A stretch of 64,000 nucleotides of DNA. Source: Flavobacterium soyae. Lineage in GTDB: Bacteria; Bacteroidota; Bacteroidia; Flavobacteriales; Flavobacteriaceae. The translations under genes were made by a program, and so were the position numbers. The notes under the pieces were generated by a model. That model saw nothing but the letters and a program-made list of their open reading frames with translations, had not been told where the DNA came from and made no database searches. Where the stretch lies: NCBI RefSeq assembly GCF_021245985.1, contig NZ_JAJQXA010000003.1, forward strand, positions 310,001-374,000, written 5' to 3'. Shown here piece by piece: positions 8,770 to 18,066 of this stretch (position 1 is the first letter of the stretch; the number at the start of each line of letters is the position of its first letter).

Positions 8770-10383
8770 ATGAAAAAGATATTAAAATATTTAGGGCTTC
8801 CGGTACTTATGACTGGTTTAATATGGTCTTGTGATGATCTAGATGTGCCTATTACAACACAATTAACACCCGAAGTTTTTCCCCAAAACTCAACACAGTA
8901 CATTCAGACTACAGGGCCCGTTTATACAGCATTTCGCGGTGAATTTTCATTTGCCTGGTGGTGGTCACAATCTTTAACAACAGATGAAGCTATTTTACCG
9001 GCAAGAGGAGGTAACTGGTTTGATAACAGAAATTATATTGCCATGCATTACCATGACTGGAATGCAGATAATGGTATCATAGGAAGTCTTTGGGACTGGT
9101 CGTCTAAAGTTATCGGAACCAGTAATCAGGCAATTTCAATTTTGAACCAGACAATGCCTGAAGGTTCAGATAAACAAACTTTGATTTCTGAATTAAAAAC
9201 AATGCGCGCTATTTCTTATTTCATGTTAATGGATAGTTATGGAGATGTGCCTTTGGATACATTGTATGGAGATTTTTCTTCTCATGCTAAAACTCCCAGA
9301 AAAGACGTTTTCAATTTTATTGAGAAAGAATTAAAAAATGCAGTTCCTAGTTTAAATGCTGCATCGGGAGTTACAACTTATGGAAGACCAAATAAGCAGA
9401 CTGCTAATGCAATGCTTGCTAAATTGTATTTGAACGCTGAGGTATATACAGGAACACAACGCTATAATGATTGTATTGCAGCTTGCGATCAGGTAATTAA
9501 TTCTGGTTTATATGCTGTTGAACCAAGAGCAACTTATCTTCAAATGTTTTATCCGACTAACGGGCCGCTAATGAAAGAGTTTATTTTTGCAGTACCTTAT
9601 GACCCGGCAGCAGTTACAGTTGGTTTTAACGGACAAATGTATCACGCACGCTACGATGTGCCTCGTTCTGAAAGAGCTAAATTTGGACTTCCTTTTACAC
9701 CAAGTGCACCTAGGAGTACTCTTCCGGAATTTTATGCATACTTTAATGATGCAAATGATATACGCAGCAAACAATGGCTTACAGGTCCACAATACATGAA
9801 TGATGGTGTTACTCCGGTAATGGTTACAACAACTAAAAAAGGATACGATCAGTTTTATACAGGATCAGATGGAGGTGCAGCATATACCTATCAGGTAGAC
9901 TTGACACCAAACATTGTGCTTCGTCAAAGTGTAACTTTATTTGATCTTGGAAACGATGAAATTGCCTGGAACATGGGATATAGAAATATTAAATTCTATC
10001 CGGATGCTACTTCAACAAATCGTAACCAAAAGAACGACGTTCCTTTCTTGCGTTATTCAGATGTACTTTTAATGAAAGCAGAATCTATTCTTCGCGGCGG
10101 AAGTATAACATTAGGACAAAATGCTGATGCATTAGTAAATATGGTTCGTTCTAACCGTACAACATCTGCAGCTTTGAGCGGTGTAAGTTTAGAGGAACTT
10201 TATAAAGAAAGAAGCCGTGAGTTTACCTGGGAAGCATGGCATAGAAATGATATGATCCGTTTTGGAAAATATGAAGGACAATGGGGCTACAAAACCAATA
10301 CAGATGTTTACCGTCGTGTTTTCCCAATCCCAACCAACGCTATGGTTTTAAACCCGGCTTTGACCCAAAATGATGGATATTAA
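8770..10383 (+). CDS. SusD/RagB-family nutrient-binding lipoprotein
   Basis: This surface glycan-binding lipoprotein pairs with the SusC-like transporter. From the ATG at 8770 it has 537 residues. The ATG at 8758 would only add MLKI ahead of a good signal peptide. The lipobox is LIWSC, with the lipidated Cys at 21. The TPR-like SusD fold is shown by LITELKTMRAISYFML-like helices, YGDVPLDT, and the C-terminal ELYKERSREFTWEAWHRNDMIRFGKYE block and FPIPTNAMVLNP, both characteristic of RagB/SusD. A terminator follows at 10431-10466, closing the transcript. Confidence 0.94.
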   Translation: MKKILKYLGLPVLMTGLIWSCDDLDVPITTQLTPEVFPQNSTQYIQTTGPVYTAFRGEFSFAWWWSQSLTTDEAILPARGGNWFDNRNYIAMHYHDWNADNGIIGSLWDWSSKVIGTSNQAISILNQTMPEGSDKQTLISELKTMRAISYFMLMDSYGDVPLDTLYGDFSSHAKTPRKDVFNFIEKELKNAVPSLNAASGVTTYGRPNKQTANAMLAKLYLNAEVYTGTQRYNDCIAACDQVINSGLYAVEPRATYLQMFYPTNGPLMKEFIFAVPYDPAAVTVGFNGQMYHARYDVPRSERAKFGLPFTPSAPRSTLPEFYAYFNDANDIRSKQWLTGPQYMNDGVTPVMVTTTKKGYDQFYTGSDGGAAYTYQVDLTPNIVLRQSVTLFDLGNDEIAWNMGYRNIKFYPDATSTNRNQKNDVPFLRYSDVLLMKAESILRGGSITLGQNADALVNMVRSNRTTSAALSGVSLEELYKERSREFTWEAWHRNDMIRFGKYEGQWGYKTNTDVYRRVFPIPTNAMVLNPALTQNDGY

Positions 10384-10430
10384 AAATATGAATTTAATTA
10401 AGTACACATTGTAGCTCAATTTAAATTTTG

Positions 10431-10466
10431 AAAAGGAGAGGAGAGTAAAAATTCTTCTCCTTTTTT
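10431..10466 (+). terminator. Terminator after the SusC/SusD operon
   Basis: The stem aaaaggaga / tctcctttt is followed by six T residues. The loop is about 14 nt. It separates SusC/SusD from the GH92 genes, which therefore need their own promoter. Confidence 0.7.
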
Positions 10467-10706
10467 ACTAAAAGAAAACTGCTTTTTTCAGTTGATCGTG
10501 AGAATCAGTTTAGTTTCATTTTTTGAATAAACACAAAGCTTAATCGAATGCCGTTCCAGAAATGAATGAAAGATTAAGCTTTGTAATATTCTTCAATTTA
10601 TGTTTTAAGAATACATTAGACCCAGCAATTCTCAGGTAAATCCTGTGCCTTATATTTTCGATTTAGAAATAAACCAACTATTGCCCCAACAATACAAAAC
10701 GAATAA
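10467..10706. other. Intergenic region before the first GH92 gene
   Basis: The gap has an imperfect dyad, with aagcttaatcg near 10536 answering gattaagctttg near 10571. No clear TAnnTTTG promoter was recognised, although transcription must restart here if the upstream terminator is efficient. Confidence 0.4.
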
Positions 10707-13007
10707 ATGGAACTAAATAAAATCTATAAAACAGGACGCATTGGAGTAAGTTTAGTTCTTATTTTTTTAGTGTCATGTAAAGCCCCAAAAGAAGTTTCTT
10801 TAAAAAAGAAACAACTATCAGATATGGTTTATCCGCAGCTGGACACAGAAAATTCCAGATGGTTTTACTTTTCATCAGCAAGCCGTCCGTTTGGTATGGT
10901 AAACTTAAATCCTGATACCGAAATTAACGGCGATTGGGGAGGCGGTTATAAATATACTACAGATACAGTTAAAGGTTTCAGCCACATTCACGAATGGCAG
11001 ATGTCAGGCGTATCAGTAATGCCCGTAACAGTTTCTGCTGAAAACAAACAAACTATTTTTAAAGATTTTTATTCCAAATTCAGTCATCAAACCGAAATTA
11101 TAACACCAGGATATCATTCAATAAAATTAAATAGATATCAAATAACTGCAGAATTAACCAGCACGCCAAGAGTTGGTTTTCATAAATATACTTTTCCTAT
11201 AAAGGCACAAAAAGCAGTTCTTTTTAATTTGAACACTATTTTAGGCCCTTGCGAAAATACAAACGGAAAATTAGAAAAAAACAATGATTATGAACTTTCC
11301 GGATCATTAGTTTTGAGTACCAATTTTAGACGTCCAAAACCACTAACAGTATTTTTTAAAATTAAAACAAATGAGCCCATTACTTCTTTAGAAATAGATA
11401 ATGTGACGGGTAATTATTTGGTTAATTTTCATAAAACAGCCGAAAAAATATTGATGAAAGTAGGAATATCCTACACCTCAATTGAAAATGCCAATAATAA
11501 TATTGAAACCGAATTACCACATTGGAATTTTAATAAAACAATCTCTGATTCCAGAAAAGAATGGAGTGATTTATTAGGAAGAATAAAAATAGAAGGAGGA
11601 ACAGTAACCGATCAGAGAAGATTTTATACTGATCTATGGCATGCCCTGCAAGGAAGAAAAACGATCAGTGATGCAAATGGAGCTTATCCTGATAATACAG
11701 GTGCCAAATTCAGGGTGGGACATCTACCTTTAAATGCTGACGGAAAACCAAAATTCAATCATTATAATTCAGATGCTTTTTGGGGAGCACAATGGACAAT
11801 AAATAATCTTTGGGGACTTGTATATCCTGAAATTATGGAAGAATTTGTGTATTCTTTAATGCAGTATTATAAAGACGGCGGTATAATTCCGCGTGGCCCG
11901 TCGGGCGGAAATGACACTTATGTAATGACAGGAGCCTCAGCAACGCCTTTTATTGTAAGCGCCATTCAAAAAGGAATAGTCAAAGAAGATTTGGAAGGGA
12001 TTTATACTGCACTCAAAAAAAATCATATGCCGGGCGGTATTATGGAAAAAGCCGGATATGAACATAATACCAATATTGGCGGCGGATTAAAATATTATTT
12101 AGAAAAAGGATATGTACCGTACCCGCTTCCCGATGGTAATTTCGGAAGCCATGAAGACGGTGTAAGCCAGACTTTAGAATATGCATATCAGGATTGGACT
12201 TTGGCGCAATTGGCAAAAAAACTAAACCATGAAGAGGATTATAATTATTTTATGAAAAGAGCTGAAAACTATAAAAATGTTTTTGATGCAAAAATAGGCT
12301 GGATGCGTCCGAAAAATGTTGAAGGAAAATGGCGTGAAGATTATGATCCGTATCAATACGAAAATGGATTTATAGAATCGAATGGAGCGCAGTCAACGTG
12401 GTTTGTACCGCATGATATTGAAGGATTAGCCGCTTTAATGGGAGGAAAAGAAAAAGCTGTCGCAAAATTGAACACACAGTTTGAAACAGCCAAAAAACAA
12501 AAATATACTTCCGGGACATCACACGATGCAGAATTGCACCCGGAGTTTAGCAGAATTCCAGTTAATTTTGGAAATCAGCCCTCTATGCAGACATCTAATA
12601 TTTTTACCATATTAGGAAGACCGGATTTAACGCAGTATTGGACAAGAAACGTAGTAAAAGAAACTTTCAGCGGATTATCTCCCGCAACCGGTTATAACGG
12701 AGACGAAGATCAGGGATTAATGGGAAGTCTGAATGTATTGCTTAAATTGGGTTTGTTTCAAATGAATGGCGGTACAGACAAAGATGCTGTTTATCAAATA
12801 GGAAGCCCTATATTTAATAAAATTTCAATAGACTTAAATCAGAAATACTATACAGGTAAAACATTTGTGATAAAAGCAAATAATAACAATCCTGAAAATG
12901 TGTATATAAAAGACATCAAATACAACAATAAAATTGTAAAAGATTTTACTCTTTCGCATAAGGAGATCACCAATGGAGGTGAATTAATTTTAGAAATGTC
13001 AAATTAA
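10707..13007 (+). CDS. GH92 family alpha-mannosidase, lipoprotein (GDEDQG type)
   Basis: This is a 766-residue calcium-dependent exo-alpha-mannosidase expected on the cell surface or in the periplasm. The signal peptide has the lipobox LVSC with Cys 24. An N-terminal beta-sandwich (about 35-270) is followed by an (alpha/alpha)6 barrel. Family hallmarks are FSHIHEW near 92, FWGAQWT and GGNDTYVM. FIESNGAQSTWFVPHD provides the conserved acid-region Glu. GDEDQG at 665-670 holds the two Asp residues thought to act as general base in the alpha-1,2-mannosidase branch. It is one of two GH92 genes here and differs from the next one in this motif, so linkage specificities probably differ. Confidence 0.92.
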   Translation: MELNKIYKTGRIGVSLVLIFLVSCKAPKEVSLKKKQLSDMVYPQLDTENSRWFYFSSASRPFGMVNLNPDTEINGDWGGGYKYTTDTVKGFSHIHEWQMSGVSVMPVTVSAENKQTIFKDFYSKFSHQTEIITPGYHSIKLNRYQITAELTSTPRVGFHKYTFPIKAQKAVLFNLNTILGPCENTNGKLEKNNDYELSGSLVLSTNFRRPKPLTVFFKIKTNEPITSLEIDNVTGNYLVNFHKTAEKILMKVGISYTSIENANNNIETELPHWNFNKTISDSRKEWSDLLGRIKIEGGTVTDQRRFYTDLWHALQGRKTISDANGAYPDNTGAKFRVGHLPLNADGKPKFNHYNSDAFWGAQWTINNLWGLVYPEIMEEFVYSLMQYYKDGGIIPRGPSGGNDTYVMTGASATPFIVSAIQKGIVKEDLEGIYTALKKNHMPGGIMEKAGYEHNTNIGGGLKYYLEKGYVPYPLPDGNFGSHEDGVSQTLEYAYQDWTLAQLAKKLNHEEDYNYFMKRAENYKNVFDAKIGWMRPKNVEGKWREDYDPYQYENGFIESNGAQSTWFVPHDIEGLAALMGGKEKAVAKLNTQFETAKKQKYTSGTSHDAELHPEFSRIPVNFGNQPSMQTSNIFTILGRPDLTQYWTRNVVKETFSGLSPATGYNGDEDQGLMGSLNVLLKLGLFQMNGGTDKDAVYQIGSPIFNKISIDLNQKYYTGKTFVIKANNNNPENVYIKDIKYNNKIVKDFTLSHKEITNGGELILEMSN

Positions 13008-13020
13008 ATGCTTGCAATAA

Positions 13021-13099
13021 TTTTTTAGCCACAGATTTCACAGATTATTCGGATTATTTTTAAAATCATTGTAATCCTTTAAATCTGTGGCTAAAAAAT
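13021..13099. repeat. Long imperfect inverted repeat (gccacagatt family)
   Basis: The arms ttagccacagattt and aaatctgtggctaa face each other around a partly self-complementary centre, between the two GH92 genes. The same gccacagatt/aatctgtggc arms recur at 22113-22352, and the left-arm motif also near 30139. Confidence 0.8.
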
Positions 13100-13121
13100 A
13101 GTTCAAAGAAATAAATAAGTA

Positions 13122-15395
13122 ATGAAAATATACAGTAAAAATATACTTTTAGGAATATCATTTTTGTTTACAATAATCATTAATGCCCAGCAGACAGTAC
13201 ATCAATATGTAGACCCAATGATTGGATCAGAAGGAGTAGGCAGGGTTTTTATTGGCCCTTCATGTCCTTACGGAATGGTAAAACCAAGCCCGGACTGTAC
13301 CTCGAGTCCAAATAGCGGCTGGCTTCCAATACCGAAAGAAGTAACAGGTTTCAGTCAGGTGCATGTGAGCGGAACGGGCGGAGGCCCTAAATACGGAAAT
13401 ATTCAGATAATGCCGTTTTCCGGTGCTTTAGATAAACTGGACCAGACTTCTTTCAGGGCAGAAGAAAATGTAAAACTGGGGTACTATGAAACCGTTTTCA
13501 AAGAAAATAAAATCAAAACCGAAATAACTACAGGTGAAAAAGTATCCTTTTACAGATTTACTTACCCAAAAAACACATCCAAAGAATTAAAAATTGACCC
13601 CGGATTTTTTCTGGGAGAAGAAAAAATTCCTGATGCCAGAGAAGCACAGCAGTTTGTAGGTTCTCAGATCGAAATTGTTTCAGACACCGAAGTTCGGGGA
13701 TACAGCAGAATAAGAGGAGGTTGGAATAACGGACGTGCTTATACTGTTTACTTCTGGGCCGTTTTCGATCAGCCAATTGCAAAATATGTAACCTTTAAAG
13801 ACGGAAAGTTTTATAACAATCAAAAAGCACAATTTGATTCAGGAAAAAAAACAGCAGCCTTGCTTTCTTTCGGAAACACAGGAAAAGAAGAACTGAATGT
13901 CAAAATCGGAATCTCATTTTTAAGCGAATTAAAAGCAAAAAATAACATCGAAGTTGAAATTCCGCATTGGGATTTTAATACCGTTTTATCCACTTTAGAA
14001 AATAAATGGGAAAACTTATTAAGCCGAATTAAATTATCTGAGGATACTTCAGAAGAGTATAAAAAAATGTTCTACACTGGTTTATATCATACGATGATTA
14101 TGCCGGTTGACCGGACAGGAGAAAATCCGTTATGGACAAATGATGAACCTTATTATGATGATTTTTATACGATTTGGGACACTTTTAGAACCTCAAGCCC
14201 ATTAATTACATTGATAGATTCTAAGCGTAAAGTAGAAATAATCAATGCCATGCTGAACATTTACAAACGCGAAGGTTATTTACCCGAAGGAAGAAGCGGC
14301 AACGATAACGGACGAACTCAGGGTGGTTCTAACGCTGAGGTTGTTTTAGCAGATGCTTTTGTAAAAAACTTAAAAGGAATAGATTACGAACTGGCACTGC
14401 AGGCAATGCTCAAAGACGCCACAGTTCCGCCGGGAGGAAATGAAGAAAAAGAAGGAAGAGGCGGACTTATAGATTACCTGAAATTAGGATATGTTCCTTA
14501 TGGCACAGACCGCGCAGGAAACCGAACAATCGATTATGCGTACAACGATTATAATATTGCCGTAGTAGCAAAAGGATTAGGAAAAACAGATTTGTATAAT
14601 CAGTATATCAAACAAGCCGACAGCTGGCAGAATTTATGGCGTTCTGATTACGAAAATAAAGGAGCCAAAGGATTTATTATGCCAAAAGACAAAGACGGAA
14701 AATGGCTGGATGATGTTGTTTTCGGAGAATCAAAAATCCAGAAACCTACTTTTAAATATACGCCTGTAATTATCGAATCGCCTTGGTATGTCTGCCATTG
14801 GTGCGTTTTCTTTTACGAAGGAAATTCATGGGAATATTCATTGAGCATTCCACACGATGTTCCGGAACTGATTCGTAAATCAGGAGGAGAAAAAGCGTTT
14901 GAAGACAGATTGAATACTTTCTTTAATTCAGATTTGTATAATGTTGCCAACGAGCCGTCGTTTTTAACGCCCTGCCTGTATCACTGGATCGGAAAACCGT
15001 ATTTGAGCAGCGACAGAATCAGAACCATTATCAAAAATAATTTCAATACTTCAAGAGAAGGACTTCCCGGCAACGACGATTCAGGTGCAATGTCTTCGTG
15101 GCTTGCTTTCCACATGATGGGATTATATCCAAATGCCGGACAGCCTTATTACTTGATAAACACGCCCTTAATTAAAGAAACGGCGATACAATTAGAAAAC
15201 GGTAAAAAGTTTAAGATTACAGCAAAAAAAATGAGTGATAAAAACAAATATATAAAAGCTGCTTTTTTAAACGGAAAAAGCTATAACAAAGCGTGGATTT
15301 TACATGATGATATTAATAACGGAGGAGAATTGATTCTTGAAATGGATTCGAAACCTTCGGCTTGGGGAACTGCAGTTTTACCGCCGGCTAAATAA
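13122..15395 (+). CDS. GH92 family alpha-mannosidase, secreted (GNDDSG type)
   Basis: This is a 757-residue second GH92 enzyme with a cleavable signal peptide ending IINAQ and no lipobox. It reads VDPMIGSEGVGRVFIGPSCPYGMVKPSPD at the start of the mature protein. Other hallmarks are FSQVHVSGTGGG, DDFYTIWDTFRTSSPLITLI, EGNSWEYSLSIPHDV, NEPSF and GLPGNDDSGAMSSW with GNDDSG at 650-655. This motif set belongs to a different GH92 branch from its upstream neighbour. GH92 enzymes remove alpha-mannose from high-mannose glycans, and some members act on mannose-phosphate linkages. A paired phosphoesterase follows two genes later. Exact linkage is unknown. Confidence 0.93.
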   Translation: MKIYSKNILLGISFLFTIIINAQQTVHQYVDPMIGSEGVGRVFIGPSCPYGMVKPSPDCTSSPNSGWLPIPKEVTGFSQVHVSGTGGGPKYGNIQIMPFSGALDKLDQTSFRAEENVKLGYYETVFKENKIKTEITTGEKVSFYRFTYPKNTSKELKIDPGFFLGEEKIPDAREAQQFVGSQIEIVSDTEVRGYSRIRGGWNNGRAYTVYFWAVFDQPIAKYVTFKDGKFYNNQKAQFDSGKKTAALLSFGNTGKEELNVKIGISFLSELKAKNNIEVEIPHWDFNTVLSTLENKWENLLSRIKLSEDTSEEYKKMFYTGLYHTMIMPVDRTGENPLWTNDEPYYDDFYTIWDTFRTSSPLITLIDSKRKVEIINAMLNIYKREGYLPEGRSGNDNGRTQGGSNAEVVLADAFVKNLKGIDYELALQAMLKDATVPPGGNEEKEGRGGLIDYLKLGYVPYGTDRAGNRTIDYAYNDYNIAVVAKGLGKTDLYNQYIKQADSWQNLWRSDYENKGAKGFIMPKDKDGKWLDDVVFGESKIQKPTFKYTPVIIESPWYVCHWCVFFYEGNSWEYSLSIPHDVPELIRKSGGEKAFEDRLNTFFNSDLYNVANEPSFLTPCLYHWIGKPYLSSDRIRTIIKNNFNTSREGLPGNDDSGAMSSWLAFHMMGLYPNAGQPYYLINTPLIKETAIQLENGKKFKITAKKMSDKNKYIKAAFLNGKSYNKAWILHDDINNGGELILEMDSKPSAWGTAVLPPAK

Positions 15396-15408
15396 AACGA
15401 TCAGCAAG

Positions 15409-15972
15409 ATGAAAAATATAATTTTAGTTATTCTTTTTTGTACCGTTTATAAAACTGGAATAGCACAGAACTACATTCCGACACTAAAAAATAATACCGA
15501 ACTGCATTATGTCTGCAAACTTCACGGACAGACCAGAACCTTGCAGCTTACGGCTGAAACAGCAGATAATGCGCTGGCTTTCAAATTGGAAACAAGAGGT
15601 GTAAAAAGCAAAATTGTGATGCTTCCTGAAGCGGTAAAAAACGGAAATACCTTAAGTTTTAATCAGGGAGAATACGCACCGGTTTTGAATTTAAAACCCA
15701 CAGAAACTTTTTTTATGATATCGCAGTCGGCTTATCAGGATTTAGTAAAAAACAATTCTTTTGTGTACAATAATACGACTTATGTTCTGGACAAAAACGA
15801 AGATAAAAACGGAGTTTCCATTGACGGAAAATGGATAGATGCGTTACACGTAACCGCACAGATTGATGAAACTGAAATGTGGATCGTAAAAAATCCTGAA
15901 TATCCTTTAATCTGTAAAGTAACTAAAAATCCGCTAGGGATTAATTTTACTTTGGTAAAGGTAACGGAGTAA
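15409..15972 (+). CDS. Small secreted protein of unknown function
   Basis: This is a protein of 187 residues with a signal peptide ending KTGIAQ and a mainly beta-rich body. It reads like LHYVCKLHGQTRTLQLTAETADNALAFKLETRG. The ATG at 15409 is chosen because the signal peptide starts there; longer in-frame starts would run into the upstream GH92 gene. It sits 13 bp after that gene and so is probably cotranscribed with it. I do not recognise a named family. Position between a mannosidase and a phosphoesterase suggests an accessory periplasmic role, which is inference. Confidence 0.7.
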   Translation: MKNIILVILFCTVYKTGIAQNYIPTLKNNTELHYVCKLHGQTRTLQLTAETADNALAFKLETRGVKSKIVMLPEAVKNGNTLSFNQGEYAPVLNLKPTETFFMISQSAYQDLVKNNSFVYNNTTYVLDKNEDKNGVSIDGKWIDALHVTAQIDETEMWIVKNPEYPLICKVTKNPLGINFTLVKVTE

Positions 15973-15989
15973 AAAAATAGGTTTATTTT

Positions 15990-16133
15990 AAACACATAGA
16001 AACATAGGTTTAGAAATTTAGAAAAGAACTTTAAAAAAACTAGTTTTTGCACATAATCCCGATAGCTATCGGGATGTGTTAATGCAAGTGAAACGCTTTT
16101 TAACGGTACCGAAATCTATGTTTCTATGTGTTT
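15990..16133. repeat. Repeat element R1 (acacatagaaacatag family)
   Basis: Inverted terminal arms aacacatagaaacatag and ctatgtttctatgtgttt enclose a core with gcaagtgaaacgctttt. The centre carries an 18-bp perfect palindrome at 16057-16074. Three relatives lie at 23565-23702, 28216-28347 and 59322-59459. Confidence 0.85.
16057..16074. repeat. Micro-palindrome tcccgatagctatcggga, copy 1
   Basis: A perfect 18-bp palindrome sits inside element R1, where sister elements have only catagctatg. An identical copy is at 32026-32043. Confidence 0.85.
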
Positions 16134-16178
16134 CAAATTAAAAAGCTGACCTAAGAGGATAATATTAAAATAATAAAA

Positions 16179-18014
16179 ATGTCATTCAAAAATATCTTTT
16201 GTTCATTGATACTTTTAGTTCTGATTTCCTGTAAAACAGAACAGCATTTCGATGAGAAAAAGACCCAAATCGCTTTTATAGCCGATGTTCATTTACAAGA
16301 TATTTTTGCAAAATTTGAAGACAACAATTATCAGGGAATAAAAAATCCGGTTACGGGCGAATATGCCAATATCAGAACGATGAATTCGCAGCTGCATTCA
16401 ACCAGAATTTTTAATGAAAATTATTTTGCCTTTTTAGAAGCCTTAAATGATATTGTCAAAAGAGGTATCAAACAAGTTGTACTTCCGGGCGATTTCAGCG
16501 ACGACGGACAGCCTGTTCATGTACGCGGATTGAGAAAAATACTCAACGAATATTCTCAAAAATACGGGATTTCCTTTTTTGTAACGACCGGCAATCATGA
16601 TGTTGTAAGACCATTTTCGCAGGATGCCGTTAAAACTGATTTTCTGGGTAAAGACGGAAAAGAGCAAATCATCAGCAGTTCTAAAAACAATTTCAATAAA
16701 AGTAAAAGTGAACTGGATCCTATTATCACAGCCGATATAAAAAACTGGGGTTATAAGGAAACCATTCACGAAATGAGAGATTTTGGTTTTTTTCCAAAAA
16801 AGACCAATTTGTATTGGGAAACTCCTTTTTCTAACTACAGGTATGAGCATTATAATTTTGAAGAAGCCCAAAAAGAATCAGTTTTAGAAAAAAGAACGTA
16901 TGCAATTAAAAACACCAGTTTATTTCTTCCAGATGCGAGTTACCTTGTCGAACCAATTAAAGGAATCTGGCTTTTAGCAATAGATGCCAACGCTTATGTA
17001 CCGAACGAGAAATTATCGGGCCAGCCAGATAACCCGCATGATTTTTCGGGAGCCAATACAGGTTATAATAACGTTCTGATTTATAAAAGCCATCTGCTAA
17101 ACTGGGTTAAAAAAGTTTCTGCGGAAGCAAAGAAAAGAGGAAAAATACTGATAGCTTTCAGTCATTATCCGATGGTTGAATTTAATGACAATGCATCACC
17201 GGAATTAAAACAGCTTTTTGGTGCTGATAAAATGCAATTGCAGCGAGTTCCTGATGAAGCAGCAGCACAGCAATTTGCAGATGCCGGCATTCAGGTCCAT
17301 TTTGGCGGACACATGCATATCAATGATACGGGTGTAAGAACATCAGCAAAAGGTAATACATTGTTTAATATTCAGACGCCTTCACTTGCAGCATATATGC
17401 CGGCGTACAAAATATTGACCATTCATTCTGATTCTGAACTCGAAGTTGAAACTGTTGTAGTTGGCAAAGTCATTGATTTTAATAGTTTATTCCCTTTTTA
17501 TGAAGAAGAATATACTCATTTGCAAAATAGTAAAAGCGATCATATTTGGAATAAAGAAATCCTAAAAGCCAAAGATTATAAAGAATTTACCGCTTGGCAT
17601 TTAAAGGAATTAGTACGTTTAAGGTTCTTGCCCGAAGATTTTCCGGCCGAATTTTTAAAATCAATTGTAAATCTTTCAGGCAAAAATTTATTAGAAATCA
17701 ATAAAAATGCATCAGAAATTGATAAAGATCTGCAATCAAATTCTTTAACGATTTCCGATTTTGAATCATGGACTGGTTTTGATATGATTTTCGATTTTTA
17801 CCGCTTAAAAAATGCCGATGAACTGGCGATTTCAGAAATTGGGAACAAGAAATTAAAACAATATGAATTGGTTTGCAGGCAGTTAAAAAGATCAAATGAG
17901 CCAAAATTGATTTTATGGGCAGAAATATTTTTAAAAACCATGAATGGGGAACCTTCCGATCATTTTAAAATTGATTTGAAGAATAACAAAATTGATAATT
18001 TATCTGTTAAATAA
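16179..18014 (+). CDS. Calcineurin-like metallophosphoesterase lipoprotein
   Basis: The protein has 611 residues with lipobox LISC (Cys 18), so it is envelope-anchored. The dinuclear-metal site of the family is complete: DVH (D36, H38), GDFSDDG (D105), GNHD (138-141), FSHYP and GGHMH (376-380). The C-terminal 200 residues form an extra helical domain (EFTAWHLKELVRLRF...). The family hydrolyses phosphomonoesters or phosphodiesters. The substrate is unknown. Its place after two mannosidases suggests removal of phosphate or phosphoethanolamine from a phosphorylated glycan, which is inference. A nucleotidase role is the alternative. Confidence 0.88.
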   Translation: MSFKNIFCSLILLVLISCKTEQHFDEKKTQIAFIADVHLQDIFAKFEDNNYQGIKNPVTGEYANIRTMNSQLHSTRIFNENYFAFLEALNDIVKRGIKQVVLPGDFSDDGQPVHVRGLRKILNEYSQKYGISFFVTTGNHDVVRPFSQDAVKTDFLGKDGKEQIISSSKNNFNKSKSELDPIITADIKNWGYKETIHEMRDFGFFPKKTNLYWETPFSNYRYEHYNFEEAQKESVLEKRTYAIKNTSLFLPDASYLVEPIKGIWLLAIDANAYVPNEKLSGQPDNPHDFSGANTGYNNVLIYKSHLLNWVKKVSAEAKKRGKILIAFSHYPMVEFNDNASPELKQLFGADKMQLQRVPDEAAAQQFADAGIQVHFGGHMHINDTGVRTSAKGNTLFNIQTPSLAAYMPAYKILTIHSDSELEVETVVVGKVIDFNSLFPFYEEEYTHLQNSKSDHIWNKEILKAKDYKEFTAWHLKELVRLRFLPEDFPAEFLKSIVNLSGKNLLEINKNASEIDKDLQSNSLTISDFESWTGFDMIFDFYRLKNADELAISEIGNKKLKQYELVCRQLKRSNEPKLILWAEIFLKTMNGEPSDHFKIDLKNNKIDNLSVK

Positions 18015-18066
18015 TTTTGATATTTATTAAATCAAAAAGATTAAATTGCATTTATAATTTATTTCC

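Noticed and set aside
10707..13007. Inactive GH92 because NEPS reads NQPS and GNDDSG reads GDEDQG
   Set aside because: GDEDQG is itself the normal motif in one GH92 branch and both aspartates are present, so loss of activity is not supported.
16443..16871. 142-residue minus-strand open frame
   Set aside because: It is antisense to the phosphoesterase gene and has no domain, start context or terminator of its own.
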